A stretch of DNA of 64,000 bases from Bacillota bacterium (GTDB taxonomy: Bacteria > Bacillota > UBA4882 > UBA8346). The stretch is from positions 434,001-498,000 of the forward strand of contig JAEYGI010000040.1 in NCBI GenBank assembly GCA_023402395.1, read 5' to 3'. The translations under genes were made by a program, and so were the position numbers. Every line of letters starts with the position of its first letter. Positions within the stretch are counted from its first letter, which is position 1. The notes under the pieces were generated by a model that saw nothing but the letters and a program-made list of their open reading frames with translations, made no database searches and had not been told where the DNA came from. Positions 36,138-43,741 of this stretch are shown in pieces.

Positions 36138-37277
36138 TTATTTATTGATGATCTCCATCAAAACCCGATCCGCTTTTTCGAGTTCGGCGGGGATTGCAAT
36201 ATGTTGGGGGCAGAGTTTAACGCACCGCTCACAGCCGATACAGGCCGATCCCTTCTCATGGTCGGCATAGATCGTTCCGTAAAACTGTTTGATGCGGAAA
36301 TGTTCCTTTTGGCCGAAGATGGCTTGCCGGTTGAAAAGATTGAACACGCCGGGAATATTGACTCCCACCGGACAGTCGATGCAATATTTGCATCCGGTGC
36401 AAGGGATCTGCTTCAACGAATCGAAGATGGCCACGGCAGCGCGGACCGCCTCTTGCTCCGCGCCGGACAGGGGGATAAAATCGGCCATCACTTGGGTATT
36501 CTCAACCAATTGTTCCATACTCGACATGCCCGACAAGACCATCTTGACATTGGGCAGGGAAGCCACCCAGCGCAAAGCGAAACTGGCCGGACTCGCCTCG
36601 GGAGCGCAGGCCGTGAAGATTTCCCGGACCGCTTCCGGAACCTCGGCGAGCGACCCGCCTTTGACCGGCTCCATGACGATACAGGGAATGCCGCGTTCTT
36701 CAAGTAATTGGTAGCAGGCCTCGGCATTGCGCAGGGTCCAGTCGAGATAATTGATCTGAAGCTGCACAGCGTCGAAATCGTAGCGATCCAGCAGTTCGGC
36801 GATGTGCCGGTGATCATCATGGGACGAAAAACCGATATGCCGGATTTTCCCTTCGGCTTGTTTCTGTTTGAGAAAATCATAAATCCGCAGTTCATCGATG
36901 ACCTCAAATCGGGTCTTGTCCACATCATGCAGCAGATAAAAGTCAAAATAATCCACTTGGCATTTGGCGAGCTGTTCCTGGAAGATTCGTTCGACATCCG
37001 CTTTGGTCCGGGTGTAACTGGTATGCAGTTTGGTGGTGAGCATATAGCTTTCCCGGGGATATTGCCGTAACGCTTCCCCGATAAAGCTCTCCGACCGGCC
37101 TTGATGATACATATAGGCGGTATCAAAATAATTGATCCTGTTTTTGAGCGCATAATCGACCATTTCCGAAGCGGCCTTGGTTTCGATGGAGCCGTCGGGA
37201 GCCAGAGGAAGCCTCATGCACCCGAACCCCAGAAGGGGCAATCGCAGATTGAGTTTTTCAAGCATCCGGGTCTTCAT
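36138..37277 (-). CDS. Aldo/keto reductase with C-terminal 4Fe-4S ferredoxin domain
   Basis: 379-aa redox enzyme. The N-terminal TIM-barrel aldo/keto reductase has GFGCMRLP, the FDTAYMYHQGRSE catalytic Asp/Tyr region and the LLHD motif. The C-terminus carries cluster motifs: CTGCKYCIDCPVGVNIP and CIGCERCVKLCPQHI, typical of this family in anaerobes. Start ATG 37277 is behind GAAGGAGT; an upstream frame extension to 37310 lacks a site. It lies 44 bp after the alcohol dehydrogenase gene on the same strand, so both are probably one operon. Substrate unknown. Confidence 0.94.
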   Translation of the reverse strand: MKTRMLEKLNLRLPLLGFGCMRLPLAPDGSIETKAASEMVDYALKNRINYFDTAYMYHQGRSESFIGEALRQYPRESYMLTTKLHTSYTRTKADVERIFQEQLAKCQVDYFDFYLLHDVDKTRFEVIDELRIYDFLKQKQAEGKIRHIGFSSHDDHRHIAELLDRYDFDAVQLQINYLDWTLRNAEACYQLLEERGIPCIVMEPVKGGSLAEVPEAVREIFTACAPEASPASFALRWVASLPNVKMVLSGMSSMEQLVENTQVMADFIPLSGAEQEAVRAAVAIFDSLKQIPCTGCKYCIDCPVGVNIPGVFNLFNRQAIFGQKEHFRIKQFYGTIYADHEKGSACIGCERCVKLCPQHIAIPAELEKADRVLMEIINK

Positions 37278-37321
37278 ATCGGTTACTCCTTCGCATTGAT
37301 GGATAGTCAAATTTGAACCTT

Positions 37322-38500
37322 CTACTTATAAGCCTTGGTCATGATCGCAATCGTTTCGGCCAGGGATAACCGGTAGGGGTCCACGTTAAACAGTCCTCCC
37401 ATCGTTTGCCGGGCATTTTCGGCCAGCGCCGGAATTTCGTCAGCCTGGACGCCATAGTCGGACATCTTCAGTTGACCGACGCCGCAGTCCTTCTGAAGCT
37501 GGACCAACGCTTTTACAAACGCCATGGGCCGTTCCGCCGCAGGCAGTGATTCCACGTCGACGCCGGCCGCTCCGGCCATTAAGCTGAGCCGCTGGGGAAC
37601 CTTATCCGCGAAGAACGTATAATAAGCTTCGGACAACATGATCAGCCCCGCGCCATGAGGGAGTTCGGGATGATAGGCGCTGAGCGCGTGCTCCATGGAA
37701 TGCTCCGACGTGCAACTCGAAGTGGATTCCACGAATCCGGAAAGGGTATTGGCCAGGGCGACGTTGGTCCGGGCTTCGATATTCATCCCGTTCCGGACCG
37801 CCTCGGGCAGATGCCGAAAGAGCAATTCAATGCTTTTTAGGGCATAGCCGTCGCTCATCGGGTTGGCAACCTTGGCGATAAAGCCTTCGGTGGAGTGAAA
37901 CAGCGCGTCAAACCCCTGAAAAGCGGTTAGCCGTGGCGGGACCGAAACTATCAGTTCCGGATCGACGATGGAGAGCACGGGGAAGGTTTCGGGGATGCCG
38001 AAGCCGATTTTTTCATGGGTGTCTTCTTTGGTGATCACGGTCCAGGGATCAGCTTCGGTTCCGGTACCGGCCGTGGTCGTAATGGCCACGATCGGCAGCG
38101 CGCCGTGGCGAACCGGTTGGCCCTTCCCGGATCCGCCATGGATGTAATCCCAATAATCGCCGGGGTTGGTGGCCATCACCGCGATGCTTTTGGCCGAATC
38201 GATGCTGCTCCCTCCGCCCAGTCCGATTACAAAATCACAGCCTTCCTGCTTGGCAAAGGCCGCTCCTTCCATGACGTGGGCCTTGACGGGGTTGGCCAGG
38301 ATCCGGTCAAACACGAGGCTTTCCGCGTGGTTCTCCTTCAACAGGGAAATCACGCGTTCCAAATAGCCGTGTCTGCGCATGGATGTTCCGCTGGAGATGA
38401 CGATCAGCGCCTTTTTCCCTGGCAACTTGACCTTGGATAGTTCATTGAGCTTACCTGGTCCGAATAAAATTTTGGACGGCATGAAATAATCGAAATTCAT
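37322..38500 (-). CDS. Iron-containing alcohol dehydrogenase
   Basis: 392-aa group III alcohol dehydrogenase. It opens with FDYFMPSKILFGPGKL, has the NAD site GLGGGSSIDSAKSIA, the TTAGTGTE segment, and metal ligands Asp/His/His/His in GFDALFHSTE and EHSMEHALSAYHPELPHG. I start at ATG 38500 (MNFDYF) since GCGAGGA lies 6 nt upstream of it; two further upstream ATGs are in frame. Its promoter region is shared with the divergent HxlR regulator, which suggests that regulator controls it. Resembles butanol or lactaldehyde-type reductases; substrate unknown. Confidence 0.93.
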   Translation of the reverse strand: MNFDYFMPSKILFGPGKLNELSKVKLPGKKALIVISSGTSMRRHGYLERVISLLKENHAESLVFDRILANPVKAHVMEGAAFAKQEGCDFVIGLGGGSSIDSAKSIAVMATNPGDYWDYIHGGSGKGQPVRHGALPIVAITTTAGTGTEADPWTVITKEDTHEKIGFGIPETFPVLSIVDPELIVSVPPRLTAFQGFDALFHSTEGFIAKVANPMSDGYALKSIELLFRHLPEAVRNGMNIEARTNVALANTLSGFVESTSSCTSEHSMEHALSAYHPELPHGAGLIMLSEAYYTFFADKVPQRLSLMAGAAGVDVESLPAAERPMAFVKALVQLQKDCGVGQLKMSDYGVQADEIPALAENARQTMGGLFNVDPYRLSLAETIAIMTKAYK

Positions 38501-38526
38501 CCGCATTCCTCGCATTCATTTATTTA

Positions 38527-38555
38527 TTGACATTATACTATCGGTGCTATAGTAT
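38527..38555. promoter_or_regulatory. Overlapping divergent promoters with a central palindromic operator
   Basis: Plus strand: TTGACA (38527-38532), 17 nt, TAGTAT (38550-38555), facing the HxlR gene. Minus strand: TATAAT, complementary to 38533-38538, faces the alcohol dehydrogenase with TTCAAA as a -35. Across both lies the perfect dyad ATACTAT-N7-ATAGTAT (38535-38555). Repressor binding here would block both promoters. The link to the HxlR protein is inferred from position. Confidence 0.75.
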
Positions 38556-38626
38556 TTGAAGTAGTTTCATATTCATCACATAATTTCCTGAAAGTAACTA
38601 ATGGGAAATCACACTATTCGGAGAGT

Positions 38627-38959
38627 ATGATGCACGAGCATACAACGATAAGCTGTCCCGAGCATGTCGAATGTTCGATCGAGAAAGCATTGGCCGTATT
38701 GGACGGTAAGTGGACCTTCCTGATTTTGAGGGATCTTTTCGACGGTACCAAACGGTTTGGCGAATTACGGAAGTCTCTGGCTGGCGTGAGCCCTAAAACC
38801 CTGTCGGAGCGTTTGAAGGAACTGGAGGAGAGAGGGATCCTTGAGCGCACGGCCTATCCGACCATCCCGCCCACGGTGGAATACACGTTGACCGAAAAAG
38901 GGCAGAGCCTGAAGCCGATCATTAAAGCCATGAAGTTATGGGGAGCGCAATGGGGATAG
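38627..38959 (+). CDS. HxlR-family winged-helix transcriptional regulator
   Basis: 110-aa MarR/HxlR-like repressor or redox/aldehyde sensor. Family signatures are CSIEKALAVLDGKWTFLILRDL, KRFGELRKSLAGVSPKTLSERLKELE and the wing VEYTLTEKGQSL. Two N-terminal cysteines (Cys10, Cys16) are at positions where HxlR relatives such as HypR use cysteines for thiol sensing. It starts at ATG 38627 (or the next ATG, 38630) after CGGAGAG. It is divergent from the alcohol dehydrogenase/aldo-keto reductase pair and is their likely regulator. Confidence 0.92.
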   Translation: MMHEHTTISCPEHVECSIEKALAVLDGKWTFLILRDLFDGTKRFGELRKSLAGVSPKTLSERLKELEERGILERTAYPTIPPTVEYTLTEKGQSLKPIIKAMKLWGAQWG

Positions 38960-38979
38960 GCGCCCTTGGCCCTCCATCC

Positions 38980-39008
38980 TTTACAAATCCCGGAGTTTGG
39001 TGTAAATT
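38980..39008 (+). promoter_or_regulatory. Candidate promoter of the methyltransferase leader
   Basis: TTTACA (38980-38985), 17-nt spacer, TAAATT (39003-39008). It lies 21 bp after the HxlR stop and 44 bp before a short leader frame. The -35 matches the consensus at 5 of 6 positions, the -10 at 4 of 6. Confidence 0.5.
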
Positions 39009-39052
39009 GATATTATTGATGTGATACCATTGGGATGCAAGGAGCCAATCGA

Positions 39053-39079
39053 ATGCCAGCGACCATCGTTCTTAACTGA
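39053..39079 (+). CDS. Possible 8-residue leader peptide MPATIVLN
   Basis: ATG-CCA-GCG-ACC-ATC-GTT-CTT-AAC-TGA is preceded by AAGGAG (39039-39044) at an ideal 8-nt spacing. Its second half (39067-39080) is also the 5' arm of a long imperfect stem closing at 39142-39158, so a ribosome on it would disrupt that stem. Two intrinsic terminators follow before a methyltransferase gene. The arrangement matches leader-peptide attenuators; the signal could be a stalled ribosome or supply of Ile/Val/Leu. It is too short to be recognised by itself. Confidence 0.5.
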   Translation: MPATIVLN

Positions 39080-39158
39080 ATATCCCGGAAGAGAGCATCG
39101 TAACCTCACTTGAGGTTTGTTTGCCGATGCTTTTTTCCGGGTTCACTTAAGAATGACG
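39067..39158 (+). promoter_or_regulatory. Long nested stem-loop in the methyltransferase leader
   Basis: The outer arms CGTTCTTAACTGAA (39067-39080) and TTCACTTAAGAATGACG (39142-39158) pair with few mismatches. Inside are CCCGGAA/TTCCGGG (39084-39090/39135-39141), GCATCG/CGATGC (39095-39100/39125-39130) and AACCTC/GAGGTT (39102-39107/39112-39117). The released 3' arm ends in GACGGC, which is complementary to GCCGT at the base of the first terminator (39186-39190), a possible antiterminator contact. Confidence 0.65.
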
Positions 39159-39186
39159 GCCATCACAACTTATTCAATGATTCAAG

Positions 39187-39207
39187 CCGTGTCCGCACGG
39201 TTTTTTT
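39187..39207 (+). terminator. First leader terminator
   Basis: CCGTG (39187-39191) and CACGG (39196-39200) form a short GC stem with a 4-nt loop followed by seven T residues. Confidence 0.8.
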
Positions 39208-39265
39208 ATTGCGGCGCGCCGGGTAACTCTTGGGATGCTATCCGGTTGAGGCGCTGCTTCATTGA

Positions 39266-39299
39266 GGCTGTAAACGCATTGTCGTTTGCGGCCTTTTTT
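39266..39299 (+). terminator. Second leader terminator
   Basis: GGCTGTAAACG (39266-39276) pairs along 11 positions (two G-U) with CGTTTGCGGCC (39283-39293), followed by six T residues. Two terminators in tandem between the leader and the methyltransferases imply tight control or an insulated small RNA. Confidence 0.75.
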
Positions 39300-39333
39300 A
39301 TTGCTAATAGAGAATATCGCCGGAGGGATTGAT

Positions 39334-39399
39334 TTGATAAAAAAGCAACTAAAACCCCAAAAAAGTCAAAGACGGCCCAAAGCGAGGTGTCGTACGTGA
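39334..39399 (+). CDS. Short basic upstream ORF overlapping the methyltransferase start
   Basis: TTG 39334 lies 6 nt after a strong GGAGGG (39322-39327) and opens 21 codons (MIKKQLKPQKSQRRPKARC followed by RT) with 10 Lys/Arg residues. Its TGA stop (39397-39399) overlaps the GTG start of the next gene (39396) as GTGA. This suggests translational coupling, perhaps a second control step. It could also be an unexpressed frame. Confidence 0.4.
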   Translation: MIKKQLKPQKSQRRPKARCRT

Positions 39400-39971
39400 T
39401 TCAGGCACGGATCCGGGAAATGGAACTTGCTTTGGAAACGGCGCCGCGCCTCTTCTCGCCCCGGGCGGTAGACCGGGGAACGCTGGCGTTGTTGAATGCG
39501 GCTGATTTTCGCTGCGGAGATCGAGCACTGGACTTGGGTTGCGGGTATGGAGTGATCGGGATTGTCGCAGCCCGGCTGCTGGGTCCGGCACAGGTGATGC
39601 TATCGGACAATGATCCGGAAGCAGTAGCGATCGCTGCCCGAAATTGCCGCCGGAACGGGGTGGCGGAAGCGCGGATCGTAATCAGTGACGGCTTTCGGAA
39701 TATCCCCTATCAATTATTTACCCTGATTCTAACCAACCCGCCCTATCATGCCGATTTTTCCGTGCCCAAGCATTTTATTGAGAAAGGATTCAACCGTCTG
39801 GAAATGGGCGGACGGTTCATGCTGGTAACCAAGCGCCGGATCTGGTACGAAAAGAAACTGAGGTCCATTTTTGGCGGAGTCCGGATCGATCCATGCGACG
39901 GTTACCTGGTGATGACGGCCGAAAAGAGGAGCAGTTCGTATTATCAATTGTTAAAGGAGAGTCGATCATGA
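39396..39971 (+). CDS. RsmC/YbxB-like class I SAM methyltransferase
   Basis: 191-aa small methyltransferase. The SAM-binding motif LDLGCGYGVIG and the catalytic NPPYH motif (LTNPPYHADF) place it with the MTS group that methylates exocyclic amines of rRNA guanine. The N-terminus (LFSPRAVDRGTLALL) resembles YbxB. I start at GTG 39396, 8 nt after GCGAGG, although GTG 39387 is possible. It overlaps the next methyltransferase by 4 bp (ATGA). An attenuator-like leader upstream raises the possibility of antibiotic-responsive control; substrate unproven. Confidence 0.85.
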   Translation: MIQARIREMELALETAPRLFSPRAVDRGTLALLNAADFRCGDRALDLGCGYGVIGIVAARLLGPAQVMLSDNDPEAVAIAARNCRRNGVAEARIVISDGFRNIPYQLFTLILTNPPYHADFSVPKHFIEKGFNRLEMGGRFMLVTKRRIWYEKKLRSIFGGVRIDPCDGYLVMTAEKRSSSYYQLLKESRS

Positions 39972-40648
39972 CTGAAAAGCAAATAACTCAACCGTTGGAA
40001 GAAATGGCCGCGTTCTTTGAAGCCCGGGTCGCGACCTATGACGACCATATGCGGGGGCTGGACCATGCGGAGCGTTTTTACAGCCTGATTCCGGCGGCGT
40101 TTCCAGAGACGATGGAACGGATTCAAGTATTGGACCTGGGCTGCGGGACTGGACTGGAGCTGGAGGGAATCTTCCAAAAGGCTCCCAACGCCTTGATTAC
40201 CGGGATCGATCTGGCCGCGGGGATGCTGGCGGAGTTGAAACGGAAATATCAGGACCGGCGGGAGCAATTGACCCTGATCCACGGTTCTTACCTTGAATGG
40301 AAGTTTTCGTCCGGCCGGTTCGATTACGCGGTTGCGGTTCAGACCATGCATCATTTCCTGCCCAAACGTAAATTGGGGCTGTACCGGAAGATCCGACGGG
40401 CCTTGCGGAACGGGGGAATTTATATTGAAGGTGACTATGTGGTCTCTCCTGAGGAAGCGGCCGAGCAGGTACGTAAATACTATAGGCTTTTCGGAAAAGC
40501 CTGGAGCGTCCGGCGTCCGTCGGTCCATTTTGACATTCCCTGTTGCGTTAAGCAACAGCTTGATCTGTTGACCGCGGCGGGTTTCTCCCAAGCAGAAGTG
40601 GTGTGGCGGGAAGGAAATAAGGCGATTTTCACCGCCAAAGCGCATTAA
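39968..40648 (+). CDS. Class I SAM-dependent methyltransferase
   Basis: 226-aa Methyltransf_11/25-type enzyme. Motif I is VLDLGCGTGLELEG, with VAVQTMHHFLP as the motif IV region. ATG 39968 follows AAAGGAGA and overlaps the previous stop; the frame is open upstream, but an earlier start would lie inside the preceding gene. Substrate cannot be deduced. The last gene before the purine operon promoter, whose -35 lies 27 bp after the stop. Confidence 0.88.
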   Translation: MTEKQITQPLEEMAAFFEARVATYDDHMRGLDHAERFYSLIPAAFPETMERIQVLDLGCGTGLELEGIFQKAPNALITGIDLAAGMLAELKRKYQDRREQLTLIHGSYLEWKFSSGRFDYAVAVQTMHHFLPKRKLGLYRKIRRALRNGGIYIEGDYVVSPEEAAEQVRKYYRLFGKAWSVRRPSVHFDIPCCVKQQLDLLTAAGFSQAEVVWREGNKAIFTAKAH

Positions 40649-40674
40649 CCATATCTTAATTTCCAGTGATGCGG

Positions 40675-40704
40675 TTGACAACCGGCAACTCGTTTTGTTA
40701 GAAT
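40675..40704 (+). promoter_or_regulatory. Promoter of the purine operon
   Basis: TTGACA (40675-40680), 18-nt spacer, TAGAAT (40699-40704), about 30 bp before the riboswitch. A near-consensus vegetative sigma factor promoter. Confidence 0.85.
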
Positions 40705-40730
40705 AAAAACAGTTGCATAAATTCGTAATG

Positions 40731-40835
40731 GAAGTGCGCCTAGGGTTCCGTCCGTTCCGCGCGGGGTCTGGACCAAGTGGCGCAGGCGCCTCCGGGCGTT
40801 ACACCGTAGAGGGATAAAAACCCGGGCGGATAGGT
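40731..40835 (+). ncRNA. ykkC-family riboswitch, probable PRPP class, ahead of purB
   Basis: The leader carries the conserved ykkC blocks in order: CTAGGGTTCCG (40740-40750), GGTCTGGACCAAG (40765-40777) and GAGGGATAAAAACCCGGG (40809-40826). In this family the ligand varies (guanidine, ppGpp, PRPP). Purine genes downstream point to the PRPP subtype, which turns expression on. The 3' block runs into the 5' arm of a terminator, so ligand binding would prevent termination. Subtype is inferred from context, because I cannot score the distinguishing bases without an alignment. Confidence 0.88.
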
Positions 40836-40866
40836 TTCAAATTTACCTATCCGCCTATTTATTTTT
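40825..40866 (+). terminator. Riboswitch expression-platform terminator
   Basis: GGCGGATAGGT (40825-40835) and ACCTATCCGCC (40845-40855) form a perfect 11-bp stem with a 9-nt loop, followed by TATTTATTTTT. The left arm begins inside the final conserved block of the riboswitch. Confidence 0.9.
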
Positions 40867-40883
40867 AAATGGAGGGTTGGATT

Positions 40884-42281
40884 GTGGAACGGAATATCTT
40901 CCTCAGCGTAAGCCCGCTTGATCACCGGTACTATGCTTCCAACGAAGCGCTTTTTAATGAACTGTCCGAGTATTTTTCGGAGAACGCTTACATCCGGTAT
41001 GAATTGAAAGTGGAAGCGGCGCTCGCCCGGGTGCTGGCCAAACGGGGGCTTTGCAGCCAGGCGGTGGCCGGAGAGATTGCCGAGGCCTGCGGACGGGTGG
41101 AGCCAGAAGAGGTTTACCTGGAAGAGGAGCGGACCAAACATAACATCCGGGCGCTGGTCAACTGTATTCAGCGCCGGGTGAGCGAAGCGGCCCGGCCCTA
41201 CGTTCATTTCACCACCACCTCGGTGGATATCATGGACTCGGCCACTGCCATGCGCTTTAAAGAAGCCACCGAGAAAGTGGTCCTCCCGAAAATGATCGAA
41301 CTGGAGACGCTGTTGATTGCCATCGCCCGGCGCGAGAAAGATACGTTGCAAGTCGGCCGGACCCATGGCCAACACGCGGTCCCAATCACGTTTGGATTCG
41401 CGATGGCCGAATACGTCAGTCGGTTCGGCTCCCGGGTCGAAGCGGTGAAAGAGACCGCCACCAATCTGCGGGGCAAGATCGCCGGCGCGGTCGGCGCTTA
41501 CAATGCCAGTTCGCTCTTTTTCGACGATCCGATGGAGTTTGAGGCCGAGGTCCTTTGGGAACTAGGGCTGAAGCCCTCCATCTATTCCAATCAGATTGTG
41601 GAGCCGGAATATCTGGCCGACTATATTCATGCGATCATCGCGGCGTTCGGGGTTCTCGCCAATCTAGCCGACGACATCCGTCATCTGCAGCGGACCGAAA
41701 TTGGCGAAGTGGGAGAAACTTTTGAGGCCACTCAGGTCGGTTCGTCGACCATGCCACATAAGCGCAACCCATGGAACTTCGAACATGTCAAGAGCATGTG
41801 GAAAGAGTTCATGCCCCGGATGATCACGCTGTACGCCGATCAGATCTCCGAGCATCAGCGGGATCTGACCAACTCGGCGTCGGGACGGTTCGTCCCCGAG
41901 ATTGTGGTCGGTTTCGTGGCGGCCGTGGACCGGTTGACCCGGGTTCTGAAAAAGCTGGTGGTCGATGAGGAGCGGATGCTCCGGAACTTTGAATCCACCA
42001 AAGAAATGGTCATTGCCGAACCGTTATATATTTTACTAGCTTCCCTCGGCCACCCCGACGCCCACGAAGCGGTCCGGCAACTAACCATGGAGTCGCAACG
42101 CTCCGGGAAGACTTTGCGCGAATTGCTGGTGCTCAAGACCGAGCTATTTCCGTACTGGGATCAATTAACCCCGAAACAGCGGGAAGTGCTGGAGAATCCC
42201 GAGAAGTATACGGGAATCGCCGCGCAGAAGACCGAATATCTTTGTAATCTTTGGGAAAAACGCTTGTTTGGGATCGTTTGA
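40884..42281 (+). CDS. purB: Adenylosuccinate lyase
   Basis: Cleaves SAICAR and adenylosuccinate in purine and AMP synthesis. The 465-aa protein contains the fumarase-superfamily signature GSSTMPHKRNPWN near residue 290 and the conserved VGRTHGQHAVP segment near residue 155. I start at GTG 40884 with GGAGGG 7 nt upstream; ATG 40869 overlaps the terminator and the ribosome site. First gene of the riboswitch-controlled operon, 20 bp before purF. Confidence 0.97.
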   Translation: MERNIFLSVSPLDHRYYASNEALFNELSEYFSENAYIRYELKVEAALARVLAKRGLCSQAVAGEIAEACGRVEPEEVYLEEERTKHNIRALVNCIQRRVSEAARPYVHFTTTSVDIMDSATAMRFKEATEKVVLPKMIELETLLIAIARREKDTLQVGRTHGQHAVPITFGFAMAEYVSRFGSRVEAVKETATNLRGKIAGAVGAYNASSLFFDDPMEFEAEVLWELGLKPSIYSNQIVEPEYLADYIHAIIAAFGVLANLADDIRHLQRTEIGEVGETFEATQVGSSTMPHKRNPWNFEHVKSMWKEFMPRMITLYADQISEHQRDLTNSASGRFVPEIVVGFVAAVDRLTRVLKKLVVDEERMLRNFESTKEMVIAEPLYILLASLGHPDAHEAVRQLTMESQRSGKTLRELLVLKTELFPYWDQLTPKQREVLENPEKYTGIAAQKTEYLCNLWEKRLFGIV

Positions 42282-42301
42282 TCCACAAAAAGGAGGCTGT
42301 C

Positions 42302-43741
42302 ATGGAAGAACTCGAACCCAGGGAGGATTCTTTGCTCCTCGAGGACCAGCCGGAGGAGGCCTGCGGCATCTTCGGGGTTTACAGCAATGAACCGGAGTTT
42401 GACGCCGCCGGCCTGACCTATCTGGGTCTCTACGCCTTACAGCACCGGGGTCAGGAGAGCGCCGGAATCGTAATCTCCGACGGCACTCATGTCGCGGTTC
42501 ATAAGGACATGGGTCTGGTGTCGCGCGCCTTTAACCGGGATATTCTCGATAAATTGAAAGGCAGGATCGGGATCGGCCACGTCCGGTATTCAACCACCGG
42601 TTCCAGCCTGTTGGCCAACGCCCAGCCGTTGGTGGCCCGCTGTTCCCGGGGGATGATGGCGGTCGCCCATAACGGCAATCTGGTCAATACCGAGGAATTG
42701 CGGATCCGGCTGGAGAACGAGGGATCGGTCTTCCAGACCACCACCGACACCGAAGTGATCATGAACCTGATTGCCCGGCATAGCCAGGACGATTTGGCAA
42801 GTGCCATTTTAAAGGCCTCGGAAGAACTGAAGGGGTCTTTTTCGCTGTTGATCATGACCAAGGATACCCTGATCGGTCTCCGGGACCCCCATGGCAACCG
42901 GCCGATGTGCCTGGGAAAACTCGCCAACTCGTATATCCTCGCCTCCGAAAGCTGTGTTTTCAGCAGCATCGGCGCGCGATTCATCCGCGATATTCTTCCC
43001 GGCGAATTGGTGATCATTGATCGCGACGGCCTCCGCAGTTTTCATTTGCCAAAAGCGACCAGTCAAGCGTTATGCGTGTTTGAATATATCTATTTCGCCC
43101 GGCCGGACAGCAACATTGACGGGCTCAACGTCCATCTGGCCCGGAAAGCGATGGGCCGGGAACTGGCCCAACTTTTCACCGCCGAGGCCGATGTGGTCAT
43201 TCCGGTTCCGGATACGGGAATCTCCACGGCCATCGGTTTTGCCGAGGCTTCCGGGATCCCTTACGATATCGGTTTGATCAAAAACACTTATGTCGGCCGG
43301 ACGTTCATCCAGCCCAGCCAGGACATGCGCGATCTGGGAGTCCGGATCAAGCTGAATCCGGTGGAAAGCGTGCTGCGCGGCAAACGGGTGGTGATCATCG
43401 ATGACACCATTGTCCGGGGCACCACCAGCGGCAAGATCATTCATCTGCTGCGGGAGGCGGGGGCCAGGGAAGTCCATATGTGTGTCAGCGCGCCGCCGAT
43501 TACCTATCCCTGTTATTATGGGATCGATACCTCGGTACGGAAGGAATTGATCGCCGCGTCGCACTCGGTGGAGGAGATCCGGCGCTTTATCGGAGCCGAT
43601 ACCCTGCACTATTTGGATTTGGAAGGATTGTTCAAGGCGGTCGCGCCCAAAGAGGAACTGTGCGTGGCCTGTTTCAACGGGAAGTATCCGATCCGGATCC
43701 CCCAGGAGGAAAGCAGGGACAAGTATCTGTTGGAGGAGTGA
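42302..43741 (+). CDS. purF: Amidophosphoribosyltransferase
   Basis: First step of purine synthesis: PRPP and glutamine to phosphoribosylamine. ATG 42302 follows AGGAGG. A 20-residue propeptide precedes the catalytic Cys21 in EEACGIFGVYS, as in the Bacillus-type enzyme that is processed. The PRPP motif VVIIDDTIVRGTTSGK is near residue 360. Cysteines in QALCVFEYIYFARPDS and LCVACFNGKYP fit the 4Fe-4S ligands of this class. Length 479 aa. The stop overlaps the purM start. Confidence 0.97.
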   Translation: MEELEPREDSLLLEDQPEEACGIFGVYSNEPEFDAAGLTYLGLYALQHRGQESAGIVISDGTHVAVHKDMGLVSRAFNRDILDKLKGRIGIGHVRYSTTGSSLLANAQPLVARCSRGMMAVAHNGNLVNTEELRIRLENEGSVFQTTTDTEVIMNLIARHSQDDLASAILKASEELKGSFSLLIMTKDTLIGLRDPHGNRPMCLGKLANSYILASESCVFSSIGARFIRDILPGELVIIDRDGLRSFHLPKATSQALCVFEYIYFARPDSNIDGLNVHLARKAMGRELAQLFTAEADVVIPVPDTGISTAIGFAEASGIPYDIGLIKNTYVGRTFIQPSQDMRDLGVRIKLNPVESVLRGKRVVIIDDTIVRGTTSGKIIHLLREAGAREVHMCVSAPPITYPCYYGIDTSVRKELIAASHSVEEIRRFIGADTLHYLDLEGLFKAVAPKEELCVACFNGKYPIRIPQEESRDKYLLEE

